Position numbers and translations under genes: made by a program. A stretch of 64,000 bases of DNA from Casuarius casuarius (Eukaryota; Chordata; Aves; Casuariiformes; Casuariidae): NCBI GenBank assembly GCA_003342895.1, contig PTFA01000042.1, positions 2,968,716-3,032,715 of the forward strand, in the 5' to 3' direction. Below, one piece after another: positions 36,072 to 49,748 of this stretch; positions within the stretch are counted from its first letter, which is position 1; every line of letters starts with the position of its first letter. A model generated the notes under the pieces. That model was not told the origin of the DNA. It worked only from the letters and a program-made list of their open reading frames with translations, and searched no databases.

Positions 36072-39000
36072 AAAACAGGAAAAATGGGAATGCAAGACTC
36101 AATCTTATTCAAATTAGGTAAGCATGTAGCCCTATCAACTGATTGGGGTTTTTTTTTTCAGCACAGTTTTATTTTACATTTAGTTTGGAGGTTCTTGATG
36201 ATATGTAACTTAGCTGGAGTCAGTGATGGTCCCTGCATTGTGATGAATGGGCACTTTTCCATAGTTGATAAGATTGATACTTATGTTTATCATGTGGGTA
36301 GTGTGAGATTAATGATCTTCTTAATTATTCATTTCCTTGCCCTTGAGTGCTTGAGTTTTGTAAATTATATGATGGGGTAAGAATGTTATCTTGCTTAACA
36401 GTCTTAACTGGCTTTATAAAAAAAGAAAGGTTTCCCGCATCTCCCTAGGGCTTAAATTGTGTCTTAAAACCCTTTATGCAAATAACACGGTGGCCATCTT
36501 ACCAAATTACTCCTTTTCAATCATACATAGCAGCAGATGAAGTACCAATAGCTCCTTGAGAGACCACATTATTTAACATTCACCTGTCTAGAGCTGTTCC
36601 CTTATCTTGTAGCAAAACCAGCCACAGTTTGAGGACTGGAGAGAACATGTACCAAGTTCGATTGCAGTTTCCACTTCGGCAGCTACTAGTTCTCCATCAT
36701 ATTTACAAAGCACTAGGACTGCCTGGGTTAGACCTTTCACTCCAAAAATGTGTCTTCGCCCCTAAGGTCAAGGGACACTTTTAATAGCTGACAGATTTGG
36801 AAAAGACCTTTCTAATCTTCCTAAACCATCCAAAAGAGGCCCAAAGGCTTCTGCATAAAATAAGTTGTGTATTAATGTATAAAATGCCTCCATAAGTGGG
36901 AAGCAGATCATACAGAATAGGTATCTGTTTACCTTGAGAGCAAATCCGACAGCTGTCAAGCTGAGACAACCAACCAAAACTGCAGACGTGCTATAGGAGA
37001 GCTCTCCATGGGAAGCTGGTTGACATCTCAGCCCTCCGTAACGTCACCAAGAATGCCTGCAAGGGACATTCAAACTGCCCTGAGCTAAGGGAGGGGAAAG
37101 TGAGGCGAGGCTGCGTGGAAGAGTTGAAAACATTGAAACAGGAGCTGGAGTGGTCAAAGGCATGAGAGGGCACCCACTGGGGGTCTCCAACTGGGGAGCT
37201 CAGATACCAGGCAACTAGGTGGGTATCAGCATGTTAGTGGGGGACAGGAAAAGCGGGAATCTTCCATCAGTCTGAAAATCCTACTATTAGCACTACAGGA
37301 TAATACTGTTCTAAATTACCTGTCCAGACTGGATTTTTGCAGCAATCCACACATAGTCTGTGAATGCAGAAGATGCACATTTTCATCCACATGCCCTTGT
37401 ATTTGCAGGGGCTGTGCAGGAAGAGGCCATGAGCCACGTGGAAGCCCAGCAGCTCTTCCCCAGTCTGTCTCCTTAGCACAAGCTGCTCAGGGGAAAGCCC
37501 GGTCGCTTTTCTCTTCCCAGCTTTCCCCTACAGCTTGGAGTGGGGCAAACCTGGCTAGTTCTCCAGCCTAGAGAAGGGGATACCTCAGACATCTTGCGCT
37601 CTTTTAAATACAGCAATAGCGCTAGCATCACTTGATGTTTAAGAAGCTACAGCAGACAGAAGTGCTCCTAGCTGCTCACAGGGAGGTATGTGGGCAGGGG
37701 GATGAGGAGGGCAGATGGTCTGTTGCAACGCATCTGGGTACCACACCAATTTCTTTTATAAACAATGCAAATAGTCGTGCACAGGTTTTAAAAGAATGAA
37801 ATATTGGGCAGGGTAACCTAACAGAGCTTGGGGTTTGTTTATTTGTCCAGGAGAGTGAAACTTGCATTGTGCCAGTCAAGGCCTGGAAATGAGTGCCGTT
37901 CCCAGTAATCTCTTTGTCTCTTAATTTTGATGTAGATTTGCATTCCACAGTCAAAGTCCAGGCAACGGCTGAAGAGCAAAATTGCACTGAAAACATTTTT
38001 ATTTTCCTAAAGCAGGCTCAGGGAGGAACATTTATTTAATAAAATGGAAAATCAATATAATTTTAATTTTAAGAAGTCAGAGCCAATGCCAAGCTGTCCT
38101 TTAAGGAAGCTTGATAAGAATTCATGACCCATTTTTTTTTCCTTTGGTAAGAAAAATAAAATTAAAACCAGCATTGATTTAATGATTCTCCTCCAAGTTT
38201 GTTTAGAGTTTGGAAGTTTTGTTCATCAGTGCTACTTCAGCATCTCCTTTTTACTTCTGAAAATCCTCTTTATTCATTTTACGTTTCCTATTTCAAAATT
38301 ATTTCGGTTTAATGAACTAATTAATATATGTGGAAAGAAAAAAAGTCTGGCAGTACAATTACTGCAGTTATGCATACTGTGTGCTATAATATTTTCAATG
38401 ACTTACACATTCCAGCAAAAAGCTCAAATCAATTTGACTGACATTGTCAGAAACAATAGACTAGATAAGAAAATAATATTTAAGGTGAGATTGCACTGGA
38501 ACATATTTAATTCTATTATTCAGAGATGATGTGCTCAGACTAGAGCAATATGGAAAGCACTACTGAAAAGTTTTACTTCTTTAAGACTTGCTAGTTCATT
38601 CAAAAATCCCTCACATTTCCATATTGGGTCTCTGATAACCATGTTTCCTATAAGGTTCTTTATTGTCATAACCAGTTGAAGCTACTTGGTTGTTAGTCAT
38701 GGGCTCACCTACACCCCTTTAATCCCAACATAGAAAGAACCAGCTGTGAACAGATTTGTCCAAGCTACGTGGACAGTGTTCAATCAAGAATGAGCCACTT
38801 TCTTGGCATAACCTCAAAGTCTATTTGGGGAAGGCCTACTGAAGGCGGCAGAGCTGGAGTTGGAACATAAATGGCTCTTCCCTCCTTGGAAACTTGAGGA
38901 TTAAATCTTTGTTACAGTTGCTAGTGATACAAATAGTGAATATGTTTACATGACTGGGTGTATAAAATCAGACACTGCAATTTCAAGTGCCTTATGGGGC

Positions 39001-39287
39001 ATATAAAGAGAGAAGGCCAAAGAATTTTGGCCTACTGAGTGGAAATGTTCTTAAATCTCTGGGACTGTGGCCTGGACGGAGTGATGGCTTTCATGGGTGA
39101 GGGAGAACCAATGCATTTACTAGCGCAGGACTGAGTCATAAATGACTTCCCAAACTGCTTTTGAAACAGTCCCCTTTTTATGACCTAAAGGAGAGCCGTG
39201 GCTGACCCTCTCGTTTAGTGCAAGAGCCTTTTTATTATACTATCAGAATCAACTGATCTGATTTTTCATTGTTGCTGGTGTTGAAAC

Positions 39288-39321
39288 ACACAACAGAAAT
39301 TATCACACAACAGAAATTATC
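39288..39321. repeat. 17-bp tandem duplication
   Basis: Two perfect adjacent copies of ACACAACAGAAATTATC, followed by a partial third start (ACA). Perfect identity implies a recent slippage event. Confidence 0.9.
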
Positions 39322-41149
39322 ACATTCCAATAAAAATCAATGTTTGTCCTTGACATAACATCAGACTGGGGTAATCAAAAATGACCTTAAAGGCTGCACC
39401 CAAGGACACAGATTTCAGAATCAGGAGGAGACTCTAAGAGTCATATTTGACTGTGATAAAGATTGAAATCCATGAAAGCTATGCCTGGTTTAGTTACTAA
39501 AATTGTGTCTTACTACTCACCAAATCCAATATTTTTAAAGCAATAAATAGGTGGACCAATGCACACTCACTGAAAATTAGATTTCTGTGTAGAAAGTATG
39601 GATCTAAAATACATCCTTAGATAGTATGCATGTTTGTGTATATAATTCATGATGTAATCTCCCTAACACAGCTGAGGATTTAGCCAGCTCTGTTAATTGT
39701 TTATATTCCTCTGTAGAGGGTTTGTCTACTTTATTAGACTGCAATTGTAATGTCTGCTTTAGCAGAGTTTTGAAGGATAGTGAATTAGCCTTGCCAACCT
39801 TAGAAGAGATCATTCTCCTTTTGAGTAATGCCAAGGTCAGCCTGCCATTGCTACAGAGTAGGGTGACCTGTAGAAGTCCTTCCGCTCTTCTCAATGTTTG
39901 GAGCAGACTGCTCCAAAATCCATCGACCAAAGGAACTGATGAAACCATAATATATACAATGTCAAACTTGACTGCTTTTGTGCCTGGCATATTTTGCATA
40001 TGTTGAGGTTTAATTGTGTAAAGGATTTTTAAAGATGTGACATGAGCGACATGAATACTTTGCTCTCAATATTTGTTAATGAAGAAAGACAAGAGGAATA
40101 TGGTTTAAGTGCCTTTAACTGCTTTTTTTCTCTTGAGCGACAAATTAAGAGTTGTCTGGCTTCCAATAAACTCCCCTTCAGGAAGAGAGTTTGATTCACT
40201 TTCAATGGTTTATGCGTGAGAGAGAACTAGCTTACCTACCAGTCCATAAGGCATTTATATTCACTTGAAGCTGAAGGAGGGCTAGTAAGAGAGCTAAAAA
40301 GAAACTATATCTTCTGCTGATATTCCCTAAAAAGTGACAGTCTGCTGACTTTATAACAGTCAGGATAACAAGAGCAACATGCTTGATATAAAAAGCAAAG
40401 AGGCAGAGCAATAATTCATCCCTCTTCAGTCCCACCACCAGGACTAACCACCACCAGGGAATGAGAACGGCAGCTTTATTTAAAAAAACAGTTTTGCCCC
40501 AAGCATGTTGGCATGAGCATTTCTGTACTGTACTGATTATGGAATAGCTTTCTGCTGTGATCAATATTTTTGCTGAGGTGATGGTGGTGTTTTAGAAGAA
40601 GAATTCTACAGAAGGTAGATGTTAAAAGTTGTGTTGGCTTAGGCAAAAATCTCATGACTGAGAAAGGACAAAGTCAGAAAATTTCTTTGTGTGATTTTTC
40701 TGTTCTTATCCAGTTATTGATATGTTCAGATTTTTTTTAAATACTATACGTTAGTGTCTATATTGCTCTCTTGTTTGCTAGCATTGGCAGGAAAGAGCTC
40801 TTACTGTATCTATCATGCAAATATTTATCCTCGCTCCTTGCCAAGAAGGGCAGCACCCTTTTCCTCAAGGGAATGCTCATACATATATGGGCAACTCTTT
40901 TAATTAATGATTGCAAGATCAGTCATAATAGTACTTTCAAAAGCTGTGCCCTGTCAGAAGGCTCCCTGAAGGAAATACTCATGTCTATAGTTATTTTTTC
41001 TATATTAAGACAATTTCCTTTATGGATGGGATTTTGAGAAATGCTGATATGGGGCCATACTTCAGAACTGCGGATAGGCCTGGATGCAGAATGAACATGC
41101 ACATACGTGTGCTGGTTGCACCCTGTCTCAAGGCTCTAGGATGTCTACC

Positions 41150-41400
41150 AGGCTTATATGTCAATTGACTTTGAAATTTGTGAAAGCGGCAGATTTTTGC
41201 AGCCCTTAATGCGATATAATGGCATGGATTTTAAGGCAGTCAGCCCTTTTCGGTGCAATTTAATACAGGCTGGTTAAAAGGAGCAATAGGAAATCTATGT
41301 GAGCAGTTTCCAGCTGTCAGCTCCAATTTGCCATGACAGCCCATGATACAGGCAGCCTGTGCTGCTATTGAGCAGTTTTGACTGTCTCCAAAAAGGGATG
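41150..41400. promoter_or_regulatory. Candidate conserved non-coding element
   Basis: Repeat-free block containing TCAATTGACTTTG, GCAGCCCTTAATGCG, GTGCAATTTAATACAGG, and CAGCTGTCAGC with nearby TGACAGCC (TALE-type words). It lacks coding signatures. Assigned on texture only. Confidence 0.2.
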
Positions 41401-42298
41401 ATTTGAATGTGCATGCTGTCTGCTCGCTCCCCTAGAAAGCTGCTGGTAAAGCTATTCAATTCTCCAGCTAAAGTGGAGAGCAAAAAGCTCGCAGCCCCTG
41501 CAAGGATGCAAGAGAGCAGAGCTGGGCTGCAGCCAGCAAAGTGTTCCCACCTCTCAGTGTAAGAAGTCCTTTCATGGAGATGGGAGCTGGCAACTTGGCC
41601 TCTTCCCTACACAGAGGGGTGCTAAGAGCTGGAGAGGCCTGTGTAAACTCCCGTTATCCTTTGCACAGTATTGCATTCCTGCTATATTTACAACAATTAT
41701 CTGTCATGACCATTTTCACCTTGTTTCATTCTTTAAATCTGAGAGAGTTCTTAAAATACATGGATCAGTCTATAGGCATGTCCCTAACTACTGTGGAAAT
41801 TTCTCTGGTCCTACACTGTAGTACAGAGGTTAGGGAGTATTTCTGAGTAACAACCTCAAGTTCTCCTTCCTTTAATGTATATTAAGGAATTAATTCCCTA
41901 CAGTACTATGATAATTATTTTCACATAAACACAGAACACAGTGCACATCATTCATTTTCCTTGCTGATGGGGCACTGTAATACTGTATTGCTCTTCGTGC
42001 ATTACTTACTGCCTGCCATTGGTAACTTTAAAATCAGGCTTTGGCACACCATATAAATAACAATACATTATGCAACTGAATGCCCATGCAGTAATTCAAT
42101 CAAGGGAGTTCCACTGCTGGTCATAAACTACTCAAGCTGTTCAACTCTCAACTTAAGACATCAACAAAAATCCTTGACTGAATTACAGTCTTAGCTTACC
42201 TGCACATCTTGTATTATTCAGTGCTATGTATATATGTGGTAAACATGTGATACAATGACTAAATATTGCACTGCTACGAAAATAAACTGCATTGCTCT

Positions 42299-42360
42299 CT
42301 GGGTGAAACCTTACAATACTGACGTCAAGGGAAGTTTTACTTTGGACATTGATGAGTCCA
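42299..42360 (+). repeat. Palindromic ancient repeat, partial copy
   Basis: CTGGGTGAAACCTTACAATA is followed by CTGACGTCAAGGGAAGTTTT and ACTTTGGACATTGATG. The order (TGAAATCC-type arm, GAAGTCAATGGGAGTTTTGCC-type centre, CATTGACTTCAATG-type arm) is that of the palindromic family seen at 17765, with scattered substitutions. Confidence 0.5.
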
Positions 42361-45300
42361 AGACTGCAGCCCTTAAGCCTTTAATAACAGTGTTATAGTT
42401 ACAGCTCTCTAATGATACACACAGCATTTGTAGGAACAGCTAATATCTTTTATTAGGCCAAACAATATAGAAAGAAAAAAATGGATATATCTGTGGACAT
42501 GCAAAACTTCCTGTATGTCTGACACTCAGTGAGCACTATATTAAGTTCACGCAGAGAGCAACAGCTCTGTGTATAACCTAAATGCAACAGTTTGGGAGAG
42601 AAACTTGCTACATTAGCACAAGCAGAACATGCGGAGTGACAAATGAGGAGGATAACAGCAGTTACTGTATTGAACTCGTGAGTTTTAGCATCTTAGAGCA
42701 TTAGTTTGTTTCCTGGTCTGTCTTTTGAAGGCATTGTGTAGGTCTTATCTGAGGATCAGGACTGAGGACCTGAAGCATAGAGAAAATGTTTTCTTGGCAG
42801 ATGTTTCTGTCCATTATTGACCATCTGTGTGAGTTCTGTACTGGAGTGGTTGTTTGGTTTCACCCACATCTTCTCCATGAGAATAAATGGCGTATTTCAT
42901 GAAACGGGTTACATTCTGGTATTTGCATAAGATCCAGGCATTCAGAAATTTCTGTTGTGAGGAGATATTTATTTTAATATTGTTTTCTGGAAAAAAATGT
43001 CAGTTGTAAACTTCGATGACCTATGTGAATTTAATGCATCATTCACTCCTGAAGCAATGCAGTTTTGGAAGAAAGCTATTGTCCTGAGGCCTTTTCACCA
43101 ATACAGAGAATGGAAACAGCCCTGACAAGTATCCAATGCATAAATGGCCTCCTTGATATAGATTTCCGTTAGCAGTCCCATACACATCCCACTCCCAATT
43201 CCCAGAGTAGAGAGCATGTCAGGACAAGCTGTAGTCTGGCCAGGGAAAAAAAGAAATGAACCAGTTTTTCCCTCCCAAAAGAGCAGCGCTCAGGCAGAAA
43301 GCTCCCAAGTCTAAGAGAAATAGCACAGACATCTCAAAATGTGGATTTGAACAGAAAACTTATATGGCCCCTAGGAGTTTAGCTTCCGATCCCTCAGATG
43401 GATCTGGTAGTCATGTCAGTGTTTATTGCCAAATACAGATTAATAAAACCAGCTGCTCCTATTGCACGTGTGAAAAAGGCTGTCATTCGAGGCAGGAAAA
43501 CACTTAGTGGCTGTTCCTGGTGAGAGCAGCTCTGGGCCATGAGCAGATATTTTCCATTTTGCCATCAGAGAGTATCATTCCCCTGCAACTCTCCTCAATT
43601 CTCCCTGTAGAGCAAAAAGGGGATGTTGCAGCCAAGTGCCTGAAGTTTCAAGGCAATCCCTGTGCAGGCGGCATAGCTGGGTAATAACCGTGGCCTCGGT
43701 GACATTTCAGCAGGATCAGTCCCCCACGGTGGGGTGCACCGCAGTCAGAGGTTGCAAGCTACTTTTTTATGAGCTCAGAAGAGAGATTTTGTCAGATGTA
43801 GTTTGATGAAGTTGGGGTAGAACTAACTTCTTGTTACCACTGGAGATGAAAGCAAAGGCTCTCTGAGTATTGACATGCCCCACCAACAGCACCTGTGGCA
43901 GAAGGGACATTTGGCCCCCATCACCTGAGGCCGGCACACCAACACCAGCAAAATATCCTTGTGAATGTGCAGAACTTCTCATCCCTTTTTCAAGCTTTGC
44001 AGTGCTTAAGTCACTGCAGGTTAGACTGTTTCTCACACTACTATCAGTAGATCTAAAGACAGAGCAAAGAACTTTTAGGGGTCTAACATGTAGTATCTTC
44101 AAATATGCTTCAATATTTCTTTCTTAGAGGAAATTCAGCAGAAAAGTAGTAGTACTTGATATTTTTTTAAGTCCACAATCTTCAGAAAAAAACACATAAC
44201 AGAAAATGGAATATTGTGAGCAGCCCACATAATTACTCATGATAGATAACTGTATTAAAAATTAAACATAAATTATTGGAGGCATTACAGTGTTGGCACA
44301 AGATGAAAAAGGTGCTTCACATTACTGAAAGGTTTAGCTAACTGCCTGAAAGTTTGGCTCAGTAGAAAAGAGACTAGCCTGAATAAATGGAAAGCATTTA
44401 TTGTTTGAAATATGGATTTTAATATAGCACAGCACAACCCCAAAACATCAGTCCTTTTCAATACAGTTCAAGTAAGATGGATCTTGCAGATTAAAGTAGC
44501 CAGCAAGATGCTCTCTGGCAGTCAGAAGCAGGAGAATTAGACGAGGAGTCTCCTTGGAGCCCCTCCATGTCTTTGGAGGAGGATTCTTCACCTCTTTTAC
44601 AGATATCCCCAGAGTCCTGCCTAGCTGTTTTACACTTGAGCACCGGGGCACACTTCTGGCCATGACCTGCAAATTCTTATTCTGCTCCTGAGGGCATCAA
44701 AGTGTTACACAAAGGGGAAAAAAGTCCTTGTTGGGAGTAAAGCAGAGCTGACTTTAAGTGGTCATCCAGATCTATAACTTCTTCAGACTGGGTGAGGGGG
44801 GTGGAGGGAATACATATTTTTCCTTCATTTTGTACAGTTCTGTCACCGATCTAGGAAATCTTCGAATCTCACATAAGATCTTAAAAGTCAACAGTATTTT
44901 ATGAAGGTCCATTTCTTTCTCTATTTAATGTTACAGTTTTTAATGGTGCAGACATCTGCATGTTCAGTTTTAGTAAATATTTGATTTTTCCATGATGTTT
45001 TGTAATAGATTTTAAATATTCATAGCAGTTTGATTTCCTGGAATCTCACTTCCATCTCTGACATCAGTGAGCAACTTGGAATTTAAAGAGCAAATTGCCG
45101 GACACCCATCAAATTGATTTTGGCTTCTGGCAATAATGTGACTCTAAGAATATTGCTGGTCAACTTTAAAACACTATTGATAAATTGCTCATTTGGTAAA
45201 GGCGAGCAGATGAACTTCTGTACTGAAATCTCTAGTCAACAAGAAGTATTGAGAAGAGTTCATCTATTAGCTGGAGTTGCTGACTAGCAAAAGAAAAAGA

Positions 45301-48300
45301 TGGGGGAAAGAGAAACAAAGGAAGAGAGAGAGAAAGATGTGACGTTATTTTCACAAACAATTAATTTAAGTATTATTTATGAGGCCCCATGGTTTCCAAG
45401 TCCTTGACTTATCAGTGAATTTAAAATGTTTGCAAATCTGAAAAAAATCCTTTTGATTTTTACTACAAAAAAACCCCAGAAAATTAGTATCAAATGATAC
45501 TTAATATTCAGTGTCTGATATTCTTCTGATATAAAAATCTATTATGCAAAAAAAGGGGGGAGGAGAATATAAGAATGCAGTCACACCAAAAACTATCACA
45601 GTTGTGTCAGCTTTCTCAGGTAAAGACTACATTTTTTGTCCTGGGCTTGTAGACATCCTAGCCCAGATGGGTCGTTTTCAAGGATATATAGGGACTATGA
45701 CATTGATAACCACTGCGAAGTAGAAAACCAAACAATTGTCCAGTAACCCACATAATAAAAACAGTAGCTTTTGTCTCCAAGCTATTTGGTGATTTTTTTT
45801 TTTATAGGTAAGTTTTATAGAAAAGAAGTATGCTCTCAAAAAAGAGCATATATTCACAGACTATTCAAACAAAGAGGTTGGAATTATGGAGCTAAACTTT
45901 ACCCCATGGACATCCGATTTTTTCCCAGTCCTGCTCTCCCCAACAGTCAGATCCCTCAAGTGCATGATACCTTGCCACATGCCCCAGGCTCTGCTGCTGC
46001 GATTACAGCTTCACTCTCCTGCTTGTCACCGTTGGCCCACTTCATTATCAGCACCACCGTGATGTGATCAAACAACCACGTCAGGTGTCCTTGCGAGGTG
46101 GCTTCCTCACATGCAGATCAGCCAAGGAGCTGAATATGCCATTTATTTGAACATATAAACATTAGTCTAGCAAGCTGGGACAGTGAGCTCACTTGTACCA
46201 GACATGTCATCTGCTGCTAACTGTGTCCCATTACTCATACAAGCATGACTAAGATGTTTTCAGAGAACAAAAATAAAGAAGTGAGACTGTGTGTCTCATC
46301 CTTCAGAAAAGACCCTTTGAAAGAGGAAAGACTGGGTAGGAATGCCAAGAAGCTTTATTCTGAGACATACTTTATCTGGAGAGGAAGCAATGGTGGTGAT
46401 GATGGATCCTTGGAAAATTTGTGATGATAACACCATAAAATAAAATGTTTCTGCAGTGCAAGCCTGAGATAGCAGAAACTCCTTCAGAAATTCCAGACGG
46501 GTCTTACTCACTTGAGAGATGTTACGGAAAAGCCACTGGGCACCCGACTGCAGGCTTCATGACACAAGGCTGCTGCGTTTGCCAAGCCTGATCCCTGGGC
46601 TAAGGACTTCCACAAGGCGGGGCAGGAGCACAGCCAAAACCATCCCAAAGCTAAAGGGTTTCCCTCCAGCCAGCTTCAGAAAGAGGGTCCAAAGGAGGAT
46701 CTCTCCAGGCTGAGTTTAAAAACAAAATCAAAAGCACAGCATTTATCTGAAGGGTTCAAGATGCTTTTTCGGACACTCCGTCCTTCTTCCCACACCAAAG
46801 ATGCGGATACTCATCGGTTGTGTCGTGGGGATAAACAAAGTCAGAGAGTTTATCCATTTCCAGCATACCTCAACCAAGGGGGTATCAACCCTTACTATTT
46901 GCCACTGATTACTGTTCCTTGGACTAATTTGCACACATTTTTCCATGCACCACCTTCTTAGAAAGTCTCATGTTGAGCAGGGCTAATACCTGCAGCTCTG
47001 TTCTTAGAAGACACTAGCTGTGCGTCCAAGTAAGGAACTTTACTTCTGCCTCAGCGCTAGTGCTGACATCCGACATGAGGAAATGGGGTAAACTCCCCCT
47101 CTTCTCCAGCTTACTTAGGCTAATTCAGCTCTTGGCACATACTAAGGCAAGCCTAAAGGTGCTCCGATTTGCACCCTCGGCTCTGGTCACCTCTCCAAGC
47201 CTTGCCAGCATGGCCAGGGAAGAAGGGTGACCTATCCATGCCTCCGCTACCCTTTTTGCTGCCCTGCTCCTACAAGACACCCTCCGGTTACACTCAGCTC
47301 CCTGCAAAGTGCCCCCAGCACCAGCAGGAAGGCAAAAAGTGAGAATACATCTCACACCTTCCTTGTCCTTGGAAGAGCCTTCAGTGGCCCCTTGGCAAGG
47401 CTGTTACCCCAATCTATCCCATAGCTTTAGGTAAAAATATCATTAGTCACCACAGGACAGGCTTAATAAAACTTCCTTACCATCAGTCCCTGCAAGGAAC
47501 TTTTAAAGCTGGAGTTTGGGATTTTTACTCTTTCCCCATTTTCTCAACAGGGCTGTGTGCTGGGATACAACAAACCAAGGTCTCCGTACCTAATTACACA
47601 GTACATTTCCACTTCAGCTTAGGACCCAAACAGGACAAAAAAGGAGAGCAAAGCAAAGAGTGAAGTGTTCCATGAAAAATGGTGAGGTGATTAAAAATTT
47701 ATAGAGTAGGGGATCCAGGTGCAGTAATGAGGCATCACACAAAGGCAGTGGAGTACTTAGCACTCGAATCCATTCTACATGCTATCTGGTTACCATCTTA
47801 TCAACATGACACCCATTAGCGTCTGATAATAGTAACTAATCAGCTGTTCTGCCTTCCTTTATTTTCCTTCAGAAAATATCTTCCTTCAGTGCTCAGTCCC
47901 TCCCCACAACAATATCACACACTAAATAATGCATAGAGTTAAAGCCCTGTCATTCAGCGCTGATGTCACTTCCTGCCAAAGCAATATTATGTATTAGGGA
48001 CATTTTGAGTCTACATGGGTGCTGCTCCCATTACAGACCTCGAAAGAAGACCGCATTCATTAGAGGCGGTTGCCACCTTCCATTTCCCACCTCCCATTAT
48101 AATGGATTGGTTTGGGCAGTGTCTAGGTTAGCCCTGGAATGTGTTTTTTCACAGCAATAAATGAGTGAGGCACAAAAGGAAAATAACACCCATTTGTTCA
48201 GCCCAGTGGCCGGAGAATCTTTAGGTTGGAGTAATAAGAGATTCTGAGCACAAATAAACTATACACAGTTCACATTCAAATCACTGTTTCTAACCCAGGG

Positions 48301-48458
48301 CAAGAGACTGCCATCTGGCTGAGAAGTGATATCACATTTTTACACTCATGGTGTGAGAATCCAAGCTGGTTTTTCGACTTATGTCAGCGATGGTTTCCAG
48401 CTATAAAAAGAACACGACTGTTTTGTTTATTTTGTGGTTGAAGCTTTGAACTGCTACA
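42361..48458. other. Unique non-coding DNA
   Basis: No gene or interspersed repeat is recognised. Around 46500-47430 the sequence is somewhat richer in G+C, without splice-bounded frames. The stretch 45050-45250 is repeat-free and even in texture. Confidence 0.6.
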
Positions 48459-48590
48459 CTGGGACGTGGGATTCCAGGCTCCCTACTCAGAACTGCCACA
48501 GACTTCCCATGTGATTAAGACCGGTCATTTTTTCTCTTTTTCAGTTCCCCATCCATAAAATGGAAGTGTTTAGAGCTGTATAAATAATTG
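48459..48590 (+). repeat. MIR-like CORE-SINE relic
   Basis: The order of words matches the body of an ancient MIR-type tRNA-derived SINE: a 'GGGATTCCAGGCTCC' segment, then 'CTGCCACAGACTTCCCATGTG' split by substitutions, then 'TCAGTTCCCCATCCATAAAATGG'-like text at about 48541-48563. The last part corresponds to the MIR phrase meaning 'cagtttccccatctgtaaaatgg', its best-conserved stretch. The copy is heavily mutated and has no clear flanking duplications, consistent with great age. Confidence 0.7.
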
Positions 48591-49637
48591 ACTTTTTAAC
48601 TCAGAATCGAACTGAAAAGCCAAAAAAAGAAGCAAGACCCCCATGCTTAAGGTCAATCTAAAATTTTTTAAATGTCACTTTCCTACTGAAAAAAAGTCAT
48701 AAAAATCAAATGCATTGTGTTTTAGGAGATTTTCTTTGCTTTTGGTATTTTGCTTTTTTTAAATTAACCCCGGACGAATTTCAAAGTGAAAAATGTTTTC
48801 AGAATGAAAATTCCAAACATTTCATGTCACCTTTAAAAAGGAAGACTAGGGAGTTTTCCTCTGAAACCACAGTAATCATATGACATAGATGTGCACACAG
48901 TTTCAGGGGACTTAATTCAGCATTTTTTGGCAAATACAACCTTTGACCCCCAAAAATCATGCTCCTTCTCTATTACTTGTCTATTTACATTGTGCATTCT
49001 TCAGGAAAAAGATTTCTAAGCTCTACTAAAGTTATTATTATTATAGCCATCTATCTATACAGGTATCAGGCAGAATCTTACGTACTATTTTACTATCAAA
49101 ACATTGAGGCTGTTCTAGAGTTCAAACCCATACTCAAGCTACTTGTGGGCAGTGATGCATTCTGTTAAGAAGGATTTCAATATAGCCAAGCATAAATGGC
49201 CTTAGACAAGCCAATTTCCGTTGAAAGTGTTCTTCAGAAGTTTGCTTCTGCAAGGTGCACAATATTTCCAGGGGGATGGAGTAGAGGGTGGTAGGAATTC
49301 CTGGTGTCTTTAGGACAAACAAATTCAGGAAGAGCAGTGACTTCAAGGCTGAACCTAGTGCTTGCTGACTAGGCAATGACCTCCATGCTTAGCCTCAAAA
49401 GTTGCGCAGAGGAAATGAGATAATATGCACAAATATATGTGCTTCTAGTTTAAGCCTGAGGATGTGGTTTCATCACCTTCTTCTCTTCCAAATGGAGAAG
49501 GGTGCATTTTGTATCATCCCAAGTATTACCACAGACAGATTGCCAGAAATGATGTTGGAGCATTCAAAACACTGATTGAGTCACTCTGGGACATCCTTTC
49601 CCTTGAAATCTGAGGAAGCACAGCATCTCTGGTTTCT

Positions 49638-49748
49638 GATGTGCCTCTGCTCCAGTTTCACCATCTCTAAAGGGGAGGTAAAAGCAGGAGTCTGTGAGGA
49701 TTAATTCATTTATACAGTAAAAATAGGGCACAAATATTAAGTGCTACC
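49638..49748 (+). repeat. MIR-like CORE-SINE relic
   Basis: Contains GTGCCTCTGCTCCAGTTTC at about 49641, followed by ACCATCTCTAAAGGGGAGGT and then TGTGAGGATTAATTCATT at about 49693. These three phrases occur in this order in the 3' half of MIR-type SINEs of amniotes. The central TAATA-rich spacer is shortened. It is the second relic of this kind within 1.2 kb, the other lying at 48459. Confidence 0.7.

Larger units (their letters stand above)
36072..42298. other. Unique non-coding DNA
   Basis: Contains the 17-bp tandem duplication and the candidate element at 41150. Frames of 131 codons (39604-39999, -) and 115 codons (38182-38529, +) are open but are overlapped by other frames or AT-driven, and show no family signature. 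Confidence 0.6.

Noticed and set aside
38182..38529. 115-codon hydrophobic + strand frame resembling membrane segments
   Set aside because: Hydrophobicity comes from T-rich codons in AT-rich DNA. There is no start context, splice site or recognisable topology.
39604..39999. 131-codon - strand open frame
   Set aside because: It is overlapped by a 94-codon + strand frame over most of its length, and the peptide shows no family motif. One frame this long is expected by chance in 64 kb.
40431..40458. Repeated CCACCACCAGG word
   Set aside because: Two short copies 15 bases apart, too short to interpret beyond chance or minor slippage.
46045..46070. REST/RE1-like word (TATCAGCACCACCG)
   Set aside because: Only the left half-site fits; the right half (GACAGCGCC type) is absent.
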